This document shows, one piece after another, positions 22,126-30,925 of a DNA stretch of 38,165 nt (positions are counted from its first letter, which is position 1; every line of letters begins with the position of its first letter). This DNA comes from an uncultured Opitutia bacterium (GTDB taxonomy: Bacteria; Verrucomicrobiota; Verrucomicrobiia; Opitutales; Opitutaceae), in NCBI GenBank assembly GCA_903873805.1, contig CAIQQB010000026.1, positions 1 through 38,165 on the forward strand. The letters run 5' to 3'. Below the pieces are notes generated by a model. The model ran no database searches, had not been told where the DNA came from, and was given only the letters and a program-made list of their open reading frames with translations. Both the position numbers and the translations under genes were made by a program.

Positions 22126-24804
22126 ATGCTCCAACCCACCCGTTTCCAGCTGCTGTCCCTCCTTGCATTCACGGCCTTGCTCGCTGCGCCAGTCTGCGCC
22201 GCTGCGCCGGCCGCCTTCCAGCCACCGGCTTCGCTCCGGGCGGTCTTCAACTTCAATCCCGGCTGGAAATTTATCCGCCAGGACCTGCCCGGCGCGGAGA
22301 ATCCCGCCTTCGACGACTCCGCGTGGACCAGCGTCAGCCTGCCGCACACCTGGAACGACGTGGACAGCTACCGCAACTATATCAGCCACAGCGGCGGCGA
22401 CCGCGGCGAATTCAACGGCATCGGCTGGTATCGGAAACACTTCAAGCTTCCGGCCAGCGCAGCGGGCCAGAAGGTGTTCATCGAATTCCAGGGACTGCGG
22501 CAGGCCGGGCGTTTCTTCCTCAATGGGCAGCCTGTGGGCAAGTACGAGAACGGGGTCACGCCCGTCGGCCTCGACGTCAGCAAATTCGCCAAGTTCGGCG
22601 ACACTGACAATGTGCTCGCGGTCAAGGTGGACAACAGCCCCGGCTACAAGGAGGAGGCCACCGGGACGGCGTATGAGTGGAACGCGAAGGATTTCAACCC
22701 CAACTTCGGCGGGCTCAACCGCGATGCCCGGCTGATCCTCGCCGGCAAGGTCTACCAGACGTTGCCGCTCTTCGAAAACCTCAAGACCACCGGAATCTAT
22801 GTCTACCCCGACTCCATTGACCTCGGGAAGAAGACCGCCGACATCAAGGTGGAGGCGCAGGTCGTCAACGAGACCGATGACTATGCCGCGATCACGCTGT
22901 CGGCCGTCGTGGTTGACGCCAACGGGGTGGTGGTCGCGAAGCTCGACGGCAACACGTCCGACTTGGTCGCCGGGCAGTCGGAGGTATTCAATGCCGAGGG
23001 GACGCTCGCCAATGCCCATTTCTGGGATGTGAAGGACCCGTATTTGTACCATGTCTACACGATGCTGAGCGTGGAAGGCAAAGTGGTGGATGTCTGCGAC
23101 ACGACAACCGGCTTCCGTCAGACCGAGTTCAAGGGCGGCGTCGGCACCGGCGGGGTGTGGCTGAACGGCCGCTTCGTCTGGCTGACCGGCTATTCGATGC
23201 GCTCGGCCAACGACTGGCCCGCCTTCGGCGGAGCCTACCCCGCCTGGATGCACGACTACACGCTCGCCATGGTGCGCGAAAGCAATGGCAACTACATGCG
23301 CTGGATGCACGTTTCGCCGCAGCGGGCTGATGTCGAGGCCTGCGACCGGTTGGGTGTGGTCGAGGTCTGCCCGGCGGGTGACAAGGAGCGGCTCGTCACC
23401 GGCCGCCAGTGGGACCAGCGCACCGAGGTCATGCGCGACGCCATGATTTATTACCGCAACAACCCGAGCATCTTTTTCTGGGAGGCGGGCAACACCATCG
23501 TGACGCCGGAGCAGATGGAGCAGATGGTGGCGATGCGCAAGGAGCTCGACCCGCACGGCGGTCGCGTCATGGGCACGCGCGACAACGACCTCCCGGCCGA
23601 AAACATGGCGCTGACGCCGGTGTCGGAGTATTACGGCGTGATGATCGGGCAGGACCGCCAGACTGACCAGATCACCCAGCCGGGGCAGATCTTCCGGGGT
23701 TATGCGGTGGACCGCCGCGACAAGGCCCCGCTGATCGAGACTGAGGACCTGCGCGATGAGGCCGGGCGCAACGTCTGGGACGAATTTTCGCCGCCGCACT
23801 TCGGCTTCAAGCCCAAGACCGGGACCGGCGGTGACGGCCGGCCGGTGGACAGCTGGCATTGGAACTCCGAGTCGTTCTGTCTCGAGGCCGCCACGCGCTA
23901 CACCAGCTACGTGCGCAACATGATCAGCAATCCCGATCCGGCGCATTCGAAATGGTCGGCCTACTGCTCGATCTATTTCGCCGACTCCGATGCCGATGGG
24001 CGCCAGACGGGCAGCTACGTCCTGCGGGTGAGCGGCAAGGTGGACGGGGTCCGCATTCCCAAGGAGGCCTACTATGTTTACCGGGTGATGCAGAACGAGC
24101 AGCCCGACCTCCACATCATCGGCCACTGGAACTATCCGGACAAGACGGTGAAGACGATGTATGTCGCCGCGTCGCACTGCGACCAGGTCGAGCTGTTCCT
24201 GAACGGGAAGTCCCTCGGGGTCCAAACCAAGTCGTGCAACTTTGTGGACACCTTCAACGGCGGGAACCGCGACCAGGGCGACACCGGTTTCGTCTATGCG
24301 TTTCCCAATGTCGCCTTCGCGCCCGGCTCGCTCAAGGCTGTGGCCACCAAGGGCGGCCAGATCGTCGCCCAGCAGGAGCTCCAAACCGCCGGCGCGCCGG
24401 CCGCCATCCGGCTCACCCCGCACACCGGGCCGCAGGGTCTGCAGGCCGACGGCAGCGATGTCGCGCTGATTGATTTCGAGGTGGTGGATGCGCAGGGCCG
24501 CCGCTGCCCGACTGACGAGGCGCGCGTGGATTTCGCCGTCACCGGACCGGTGGTCTGGCGCGGCGGGTTCAATGCCGCGAAGCTCAATTCGACCAACAAC
24601 CTTTACCTCGACACGGAATGCGGCATCAACCGCGTCGCCGTGCGCTCCACGCCAACCGGCGGCACCATCACGGTGACCGCCACCCGTGCCGGTCTCACGC
24701 CCGCCACCGTCACCATCGAGTCGCACCCCGTGGAGACCGTCGGCGGTCTGACGCAGGCGATGCCTCCGGTTTTCTCTGGTCCCATGGCCCTGCCGAAACT
24801 TTGA
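22126..24804 (+). CDS. Secreted glycoside hydrolase family 2 enzyme, copy 2
   Basis: An 892-residue paralog of the preceding gene with the same domain order and a signal peptide of about 28 residues (ends CAAAPAA). The barrel motif is W452-E-A-G-N-T457, again without the Glu of GNE; the likely nucleophile is E540 in LIETED. The N-terminal two thirds resemble copy 1 closely, including SLPHTWND and NAKDFNPNFGGLNRD, while the last 150 residues are closer to copy 3 than to copy 1 (QELQTAGAPAAIRLTPHTGP is identical in copies 2 and 3). This mosaic points to past gene conversion or unequal exchange. Separated by 153 bases from copy 1, it may be read from the same promoter or its own. Confidence 0.88.
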   Translation: MLQPTRFQLLSLLAFTALLAAPVCAAAPAAFQPPASLRAVFNFNPGWKFIRQDLPGAENPAFDDSAWTSVSLPHTWNDVDSYRNYISHSGGDRGEFNGIGWYRKHFKLPASAAGQKVFIEFQGLRQAGRFFLNGQPVGKYENGVTPVGLDVSKFAKFGDTDNVLAVKVDNSPGYKEEATGTAYEWNAKDFNPNFGGLNRDARLILAGKVYQTLPLFENLKTTGIYVYPDSIDLGKKTADIKVEAQVVNETDDYAAITLSAVVVDANGVVVAKLDGNTSDLVAGQSEVFNAEGTLANAHFWDVKDPYLYHVYTMLSVEGKVVDVCDTTTGFRQTEFKGGVGTGGVWLNGRFVWLTGYSMRSANDWPAFGGAYPAWMHDYTLAMVRESNGNYMRWMHVSPQRADVEACDRLGVVEVCPAGDKERLVTGRQWDQRTEVMRDAMIYYRNNPSIFFWEAGNTIVTPEQMEQMVAMRKELDPHGGRVMGTRDNDLPAENMALTPVSEYYGVMIGQDRQTDQITQPGQIFRGYAVDRRDKAPLIETEDLRDEAGRNVWDEFSPPHFGFKPKTGTGGDGRPVDSWHWNSESFCLEAATRYTSYVRNMISNPDPAHSKWSAYCSIYFADSDADGRQTGSYVLRVSGKVDGVRIPKEAYYVYRVMQNEQPDLHIIGHWNYPDKTVKTMYVAASHCDQVELFLNGKSLGVQTKSCNFVDTFNGGNRDQGDTGFVYAFPNVAFAPGSLKAVATKGGQIVAQQELQTAGAPAAIRLTPHTGPQGLQADGSDVALIDFEVVDAQGRRCPTDEARVDFAVTGPVVWRGGFNAAKLNSTNNLYLDTECGINRVAVRSTPTGGTITVTATRAGLTPATVTIESHPVETVGGLTQAMPPVFSGPMALPKL

Positions 24805-24821
24805 GACTGCGCTTGGATCCT

Positions 24822-24850
24822 GTAGGGCCTCACCTCGCGTGAGGCCTTTT
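24822..24850 (+). terminator. GTAG REP hairpin with terminator form
   Basis: GTAG (24822-24825), stem GGCCTCAC (24826-24833), loop CTCGC, stem GTGAGGCC and TTTT (24847-24850). The hairpin differs from the one at 12324 in one loop base only. It lies 17 bases after the GH2 copy 2 stop and has the shape of an intrinsic terminator, so a REP may have been recruited for that role. No inverted partner is seen. Confidence 0.6.
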
Positions 24851-24916
24851 GGGTTCCGCTTCCAAGGCCCGAAGCAAGGGGAGCGTCCCGCCGGGCTGCC
24901 CACGATATTTACCCCC

Positions 24917-27454
24917 ATGCACCTCCTCCCCCGCACCCGTCTGCTCCCCTGGCTGGCGCTGGCCGCGCTGTTCACTGCGCCGACCCGCGCCGCCTACAAC
25001 CCGCCGGAATCGCCACGCGCAACCTACAACTTCAACCCCGGCTGGAAGTTCATCCGGCAGGACGTGCCGGGAGCCGAAGTCCCTGGCTTTGACGACAGCG
25101 CCTGGGCGGACGTGGGTCTGCCGCACACCTGGAACGATGTGGACAGCTACCGGGCGCTGATCAGCCACCCGAACGGCGATCAGACCATCTTCCTCGGCAT
25201 CGGCTGGTATCGGAAACATTTCAAGCTGCCCCCGGGAACGGAGGGCCGGAAGATCATTGTCGAGTTTGAGGGCCTCCGGCAGGCAGCGCGTTTTTTCCTC
25301 AACGGCCAGCCGGTCGGCCTGTTTGAAAACGGCATCACCGCCTGCGGGCTGGATCTCACTGCGCTCGTCAAATTTGGCGGACAGGACAACCTGCTGGCAG
25401 TGCAGGTGGACAATCGCCCGGATTACAAGGAGGCGGCCACTGGCACCGAGTTCGAATGGAAGAACAGCAACAGCAATCCGAACTTCGGCGGTCTCACCCG
25501 CGACGCCTGGCTGCATGTCCTGGGCAAGGTCTATCAGACGCTTCCGCTCTACGAAAACCTGCAGACCACCGGCGTCTATGTCTTCGGCAAAAACTACGAC
25601 ATCAAGGGTCGGACCACCGAGGTCAATGTCCAGTCCCAGGTGCGCAATGAGTCGGCGGCCGGCGCCGCGGTGGTGCTCTCCGCGGTCGTCGTGGATGCCG
25701 TTGGCGCCGTCCAGGCGCAGTTCTCCGCCCCGGCGCAGAATCTCGCCCCCGGGCAGACCGCCACCCTCACCGCCGCGGGTCCGCTCGCCGGAGCGCATTT
25801 CTGGGAGGTGAACGCGCCCTATCTCTACGACGTCTATTCGGTGCTGACGGTGAACGGTCAGGTGGCCGATGTGTGCCAGATTCACACCGGATTTCGCAAG
25901 GCCGAGTTCCGGGGCGGCGCGGGCACCGGCGGGGTTTGGCTCAATGACCATTTTGTCTGGCTCACCGGCTACTCGCAACGGGCCGCCGATGACTGGCCCG
26001 GACTGGGTTCGGCCTATCCGGACTGGATGCACGATTTCAACGCCGCCCTCCTGCACGAAAGCAACAGCAACTATGTCCGCTGGATGCACATCTCGCCGAC
26101 GCGGGCGGATGTCGCCGCCTGCGACAAGTTCGGCATCGCCAACGTCTGCCCGGCGGGTGACGGCGAACACGAGACGACCGGCCGGCAATGGGACCAGCGC
26201 GCCGAGGTCATGCGCGACTCCATGATCTACTTCCGCAACAGCCCCAGCATCCTGTTCTGGGAGGCGGGCAACGCCGCCATCAACGCGGCCCACATGCAGC
26301 AGATGGTGGAGCTGCGGCGGCAATGGGATCCGAGCGGCGGGCGGGTTGTGGGCTGCCGTTCACTCAGCAACCCGGGGGCGATCGCGGCGGCGGAGTATTT
26401 TGGGATGATGCTCGGCCGGCCCGCGACCGACGCGATGCGCGACAAGGCGCCGTTGATCGAGACCGAGGATTTTCGCGAAGAGGGGGCGCGGGCGATTTGG
26501 GATGATTTTTCTCCGCCGCATTTCGGATTTAAAAAGGGACCGATGGACAGCTACAACTTTACGGCGGAGACGTTCGCACTCGCGGGGGTCCGCCGCTATT
26601 TCAGCTTCGTCTCCAACCGCATCGACCAGTCCGATCCGGCGCATGCCAGGTATGCGGCCTATGCCTCGATCTATTGGTCGGACTCCGATGCCGACGGCCG
26701 GCAGCAGAGCAGCGAGGTGCTGCGGGTCAGCGGCAAGGTCGACGGCGTGCGCCTGCCCAAGGAGATTTTTTACGCGACCCGGGTGATGCAAAGCTCCGGG
26801 CCCGACCTCCATATTCTCGGCCACTGGAGCTATCCGGCGGACACGACAAAGACAGTCTACGTGATCGCCGCCCACTGCGATGCCGTCGAGCTCTTCGTCA
26901 ACGGCCGGTCGCTCGGGATTCAGCAGTCTCCTCAGGCCGGTTATATCTATGCCTTCCCGGCGGTGGCGTTTGCGCCCGGAGCGCTCAAGGCCGTCGGGAA
27001 AAAGGACGGCCAGATCGTCGCCCAGCAGGAACTCCAGACAGCCGGCGCGCCCGCCGCCATCCGGCTGACTCCGCACACCGGCCCGCAAGGTCTGCTGGCC
27101 GACGGCAGCGACGTCGCGTTGATCGACTTCGAGGTGGTGGATGCGCAGGGCCGGCGCTGCCCGACCGACGAGGCGCGGGTGGATTTCGCCGTGACCGGTC
27201 CGGTCATCTGGCGCGGCGGATTCAACGCTGCGAAGCTCAATTCGACCAACAACCTCTACCTTGATACGGAATGCGGCATCAACCGCGTAGCCATCCGCTC
27301 GACGCGCACCGCCGGCACGATCACAGTGACCGCCTCGCGGGCCGGCCTCACCCCGGCGACGGCGACCATCGACGCGCATGCCGTTGAAATCCTCGCCGGC
27401 TTGACGCGCGCGCTGCCGCCGACGCTCCCGGGATTTTCGGCCCTTCCGAAGTAG
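24917..27454 (+). CDS. Secreted glycoside hydrolase family 2 enzyme, copy 3
   Basis: An 845-residue paralog with signal peptide (about 1-25, cut before AYNPPES). It is about 48 residues shorter than copies 1 and 2: deletions fall in the segment after VSEFYG/YFGMMLG (about 490-505), after GFKKGP and in the NGRSLGI loop. The barrel motif is W448-E-A-G-N-A453, without the usual acid/base Glu; the likely nucleophile is E517. The missing pieces are barrel loops, so its substrate range probably differs. Translation ends at a TAG that belongs to the GTAG box of a REP (27451-27454), so the REP sets the C-terminus LPK. Same strand as the GH3 gene, 141 bases upstream. Confidence 0.87.
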   Translation: MHLLPRTRLLPWLALAALFTAPTRAAYNPPESPRATYNFNPGWKFIRQDVPGAEVPGFDDSAWADVGLPHTWNDVDSYRALISHPNGDQTIFLGIGWYRKHFKLPPGTEGRKIIVEFEGLRQAARFFLNGQPVGLFENGITACGLDLTALVKFGGQDNLLAVQVDNRPDYKEAATGTEFEWKNSNSNPNFGGLTRDAWLHVLGKVYQTLPLYENLQTTGVYVFGKNYDIKGRTTEVNVQSQVRNESAAGAAVVLSAVVVDAVGAVQAQFSAPAQNLAPGQTATLTAAGPLAGAHFWEVNAPYLYDVYSVLTVNGQVADVCQIHTGFRKAEFRGGAGTGGVWLNDHFVWLTGYSQRAADDWPGLGSAYPDWMHDFNAALLHESNSNYVRWMHISPTRADVAACDKFGIANVCPAGDGEHETTGRQWDQRAEVMRDSMIYFRNSPSILFWEAGNAAINAAHMQQMVELRRQWDPSGGRVVGCRSLSNPGAIAAAEYFGMMLGRPATDAMRDKAPLIETEDFREEGARAIWDDFSPPHFGFKKGPMDSYNFTAETFALAGVRRYFSFVSNRIDQSDPAHARYAAYASIYWSDSDADGRQQSSEVLRVSGKVDGVRLPKEIFYATRVMQSSGPDLHILGHWSYPADTTKTVYVIAAHCDAVELFVNGRSLGIQQSPQAGYIYAFPAVAFAPGALKAVGKKDGQIVAQQELQTAGAPAAIRLTPHTGPQGLLADGSDVALIDFEVVDAQGRRCPTDEARVDFAVTGPVIWRGGFNAAKLNSTNNLYLDTECGINRVAIRSTRTAGTITVTASRAGLTPATATIDAHAVEILAGLTRALPPTLPGFSALPK

Positions 27455-27524
27455 GGCCCCACCTTGTGTGAGTCCTTTCCGAGGGTCGGTCCACGGCAAG
27501 GCTCGACACAAGGTCGAGCCCGAC
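27451..27524. repeat. Degraded pair of GTAG REPs
   Basis: GTAG (27451-27454) starts a hairpin with two mismatched pairs (GGCCCCAC/GTGAGTCC). The partner GGCTCGAC (27500-27507), loop ACAAG, GTCGAGCC is intact but ends in CGAC rather than CTAC. It shares the right hairpin stem with the pair at 12324-12398. It overlaps the stop codon of GH2 copy 3. Confidence 0.65.
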
Positions 27525-27595
27525 AAAACCCCATTTCAATTCACGATGAAGATAGCCCCACGTTTAATCGCCCAGCGCCCATAACCGATTTTCCC

Positions 27596-30088
27596 ATGCA
27601 CCTTCCCGCCTGTTCCCCCGTGTTGCTCCTGCTGGCCCTGGCGCCGTTCTTCGCCACTCCCACCCGCGCGGCGGCCCCGACCCCATCCCTTTTTGTCAAC
27701 GACCGGCCGCCGGCCGCGATTTACCATGACGGCTGGATCGACCTGAACAAGAACGGGGTCAAGGATCCCTATGAGGACCCCACGCTCGATCCCGAGCGGC
27801 GGATCGACGACCTGCTGGCGCGCATGACGCCCGAGGAGAAAACCGCCCAGATGGTCACGCTCTACGGCTTTGGGCGCGTGCTGAAGGACGAGCTCCCGAC
27901 CCCGCAGTGGAGCACCTCGTTCTGGAAAGACGGCATCGGCAACATCGACGAGCACCTGAACGGCAACACGGGCTGGACGAACAACCTCCCGTCGCCGCAT
28001 TACGATCTGCCGTGGTCCCTGCACGCGCGGGCGCTGAACGAGGTGCAGCGGTTCTTCGTCGAACAGACGCGGCTCGGCATTCCGGCGGATTTCACCAACG
28101 AAGGCATCCGCGGATTGATGCATTCGAAGGCCACGAGCTTCCCGGCGCAGCTCGGGGTGGCGAGCGCATTTGACCACGAGTTGGTGCGCGCGATCGGCCG
28201 CATCACCGGCTCGGAGGGCCGGGCGCTTGGCTACACCAATGTCTATTCGCCCATCCTCGAGGTCGCGCGCGACCCGCGCTGGGGGCGCATCATCGAGAGC
28301 TATGGCGAGGATCCGTTCCTCGTCGGCGAACTCGGCGTCGAGGAGGTGCGCGGCATTCAGGAGCAGCACGTCGTCTCGACGCTGAAACATTTTGCGGTTT
28401 ACAGCGTGCCGCAGGGCGGGCGCGACGGCGAGGCGCGGACCAACCCGCAGGTGACCTGGCGCGAGGTCGAGACCGTCTTCCTCCAGCCTTTCCGCCGCGC
28501 GGTGCGCGAGGGCGGGGCCCTCGGGGTGATGGCCTCCTACAACGACTACGACGGGATTCCGATCGAGGCGAACAAGCTCTTCCTGACCGACATCCTGCGG
28601 GGCGAGTTCGGCTTCAAGGGCTACGTCGTGTCGGACAGCGCCGCGGTCGAGTTCATCCACCTCAAGCACCGTGTGGCGCCGACGCCGGCCGACGCGATTC
28701 TCGAGTCGGTCGAGGCCGGCCTCAACATCCGCACCAACTTCACGCCGCCCGAAACCTACGGCGCCCCGCTCCGCGAGCTCGTCCGGAGCGGCCGGCTGCC
28801 GATGGCGGTCGTGGATCAGCGGGTGCGCGACATCCTCCGGGTGAAACTCTGGCTCGGGCTTTTTGACCAGCCCTACGTCGCCGACCCGGCGGCGGCCGAC
28901 CGGATCGTGCGGGCTTCCGACCATCTGGCGGCGGCCGACCGGGCCGCGCACGAATCGATCATCCTGCTGAAGAATGCGGCGGGCGCGCTGCCGCTGCCGA
29001 AGAGCCTGAAGAAGATCCTCGTCACCGGCCCGCTGGCCGATGATCCTCACGCCTGGTGGTCGCGCTACGCGCCGCAGAAGCTGGATTTCATCACCCCGCT
29101 GGCGGGGCTGCGGGCGAAGTTCGGCGCCGCCGTCGAGGTGCGCTACGCCCAGGGTTGCGCGGTCAAGGATGACAAGTTTCCCGAGAGCGATGTCCTCAAG
29201 GATCCGCCGTCCGCCGCCGTGCGCGCCGGGATTGACGCGGCCGTCGCGGCCGCGGCCGACGTCGATGAGATCATCGCCGTGCTGGGGGAGAACGACGAGC
29301 TCTGCCGCGAGTCGGCGAGCCGCGTCAGCCTGGGTTTGCCGGGCTACCAGGAGGAGCTGCTCGAAGCGCTGCAGGCGACCGGGAAGCCGGTCGTGCTCGT
29401 GCTGTCCAACGGCCGGCCGCTCAGCGTCAACTGGGCGGTGAAGCACGTTCCGGCCATCGTCGAGCTCTGGTTTCCCGGCGAGCAGGGCGGGGCGGCCCTG
29501 GCCGATGTGCTGACGGGCGACTACAATCCGGCGGGCCGGCTGCCGGTGACGTTTCCGCGGACGGTGGGCCAGATCCCGCTCAACTTTCCGGCGCATCCGG
29601 GTGCGCTCGCGCGCGATCCCGGCCAGGTGACCGGCCCGCTGTTTCCGTTTGGTTTCGGCCTCAGCTACACCAAGTTCACCTACGGCAACCTCAAGGTTTC
29701 GCCCGCCCGGCCGGGGGCCGCGGCCCCGGTGGAGGTCACCTGCGACGTCACCAATGCCGGGGCGCGGGCCGGTGACGAGGTGGTGCAGCTCTACCTCCGC
29801 GACGACTACTCCAGCGTAACAACGTGGGAAAAGGAGCTGCGCGGTTTTGCCCGGATCGCGCTGCAACCCGGGGAAACCCGCTCGGTCAGCTTCACCCTCG
29901 CGCCCTCTCAGCTCGCGCTCTACGACCGCGACGGCCACTGGACCGTCGAGCCCGGCCGCTTCACGGTGATGGTCGGGGCGTCCTCGGAGGACATCCGGCT
30001 GCGCGGCAGCTTCACGGTCACGCGGCCCGACGGCACGGCGCCCGAGGAGGTGCCGATCAAGGACGCGCCGCTGGCTGATCCGCTCTGA
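27596..30088 (+). CDS. Secreted glycoside hydrolase family 3 enzyme (beta-glucosidase/xylosidase type)
   Basis: An 830-residue exported protein. The ATG at 27596 gives a signal peptide (about 1-25). Residues 55-400 are the GH3 TIM barrel with RWGRIIESYGEDP, the STLKHFAVYS stretch, and the nucleophile D347 in GYVVSDSAA, where many members have SDW. A GH3 alpha/beta sandwich (about 430-680; ENDELCRESASRVSLGLPGYQEELL) carries the likely acid/base Glu, and a fibronectin III-like domain (about 740-805) ends the protein. Expected activity is exo-hydrolysis of beta-linked glucose or xylose from oligosaccharides. Placed last in the GH2 cluster, it could finish degradation of the fragments and supply the inducer of the regulator. 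Confidence 0.9.
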   Translation: MHLPACSPVLLLLALAPFFATPTRAAAPTPSLFVNDRPPAAIYHDGWIDLNKNGVKDPYEDPTLDPERRIDDLLARMTPEEKTAQMVTLYGFGRVLKDELPTPQWSTSFWKDGIGNIDEHLNGNTGWTNNLPSPHYDLPWSLHARALNEVQRFFVEQTRLGIPADFTNEGIRGLMHSKATSFPAQLGVASAFDHELVRAIGRITGSEGRALGYTNVYSPILEVARDPRWGRIIESYGEDPFLVGELGVEEVRGIQEQHVVSTLKHFAVYSVPQGGRDGEARTNPQVTWREVETVFLQPFRRAVREGGALGVMASYNDYDGIPIEANKLFLTDILRGEFGFKGYVVSDSAAVEFIHLKHRVAPTPADAILESVEAGLNIRTNFTPPETYGAPLRELVRSGRLPMAVVDQRVRDILRVKLWLGLFDQPYVADPAAADRIVRASDHLAAADRAAHESIILLKNAAGALPLPKSLKKILVTGPLADDPHAWWSRYAPQKLDFITPLAGLRAKFGAAVEVRYAQGCAVKDDKFPESDVLKDPPSAAVRAGIDAAVAAAADVDEIIAVLGENDELCRESASRVSLGLPGYQEELLEALQATGKPVVLVLSNGRPLSVNWAVKHVPAIVELWFPGEQGGAALADVLTGDYNPAGRLPVTFPRTVGQIPLNFPAHPGALARDPGQVTGPLFPFGFGLSYTKFTYGNLKVSPARPGAAAPVEVTCDVTNAGARAGDEVVQLYLRDDYSSVTTWEKELRGFARIALQPGETRSVSFTLAPSQLALYDRDGHWTVEPGRFTVMVGASSEDIRLRGSFTVTRPDGTAPEEVPIKDAPLADPL

Positions 30089-30212
30089 GTTGCTGCATCG
30101 GCTTGCAACGACCAATCCCCGGGTCACCGACCCCGGCTAGAGCGAAGGCTGCCCCTCCTGTGGCAAGATGGGGCTCGTCATGGAGTGGGGAGACGTTTAG
30201 CTGGTCGGTCCG

Positions 30213-30875
30213 ATGTCCAGCGACCCCAACGCCCATTTTGATCAGACCGTCCTCGACCTGATTGAGCACAGCCCCACCGGGGCCGTGCCGAGCACCCCCG
30301 CTTACCAAGACGCGTTGAAACGGCTCTATGCCTCCCATCAGGCTTACGCGGACGCCGACCACAAGGACGGCCACGTGACCGCGCGTTCGCTGACCCGGCT
30401 GCCGGTCTTTCATGCTGACAACCTGGATGCGCTGATCGCCGGCCAGATTACGCCGGAGGCGCTGGAAACGAATGCCAGCATTTACAGCCGGTACGTGCAG
30501 TCGCTGCCGGCGGACCGGCGGCCGCGGGCTGAGACCAGCCGGCTGATGGTGGCCGGAAAGCCGGTGCAGCACCGGGCCAAGCATGTCGGTGACGCCAAAG
30601 TGGTCGCCCACGATCCGCTGCACACCCTTTTCCTCGTGCCCGGCACCGGCCCGCATCCCGGGATCGCGGGGAATTATCTCTATGGCTTTGTGCTGCAGGT
30701 GACGGCCGACGCGGCGACCAGCCCGTGGACCCTGCAGGTGCATGACAGTGACGACGGGGTGGCCCAGTTCGAGACGGCCACTCTCCCGGCCGCGCTGGCG
30801 AAGCTGCAGGAGGTGCTGGCGAGCGCCCCGTTCAATCTGGACGAATTGGAATCGCTGGACTTCCGGCTGCTTTGA
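30213..30875 (+). CDS. Conserved-looking hypothetical protein
   Basis: A 220-residue soluble protein without signal peptide or membrane segment. The N-terminal half is helical (VLDLIEHSPTGAVPSTPAYQ, then ALKRLYASHQAYADADHK); the second half has alternating beta and helix with HPGIAGNYLYGFVLQVTA. No family or catalytic motif is recognised. Codon usage is like the neighbours and a following gene on the same strand begins 50 bases downstream, so it is likely genuine. The ATG at 30213 follows the spacer after the GH3 gene, which holds only a weak GC hairpin near 30115-30137. Confidence 0.7.
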   Translation: MSSDPNAHFDQTVLDLIEHSPTGAVPSTPAYQDALKRLYASHQAYADADHKDGHVTARSLTRLPVFHADNLDALIAGQITPEALETNASIYSRYVQSLPADRRPRAETSRLMVAGKPVQHRAKHVGDAKVVAHDPLHTLFLVPGTGPHPGIAGNYLYGFVLQVTADAATSPWTLQVHDSDDGVAQFETATLPAALAKLQEVLASAPFNLDELESLDFRLL

Positions 30876-30925
30876 ACGGCGGCGGGGGTTGCCAGCGGGA
30901 AAAAGGTGGGCAAACTGCCGTCCCC

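Noticed and set aside
22108-24975. A 955-codon open frame antisense to GH2 copy 2
   Set aside because: It mirrors the GH2 gene frame in GC-rich DNA, gives a His/Arg-rich, low-complexity protein with no family and no start context. The same holds for the long antisense frames over the other GH2 genes, the GH3 gene, the symporter and the helicase.
30115-30137. GC hairpin after the GH3 gene as an intrinsic terminator
   Set aside because: The stem is short and imperfect and there is no T-run.
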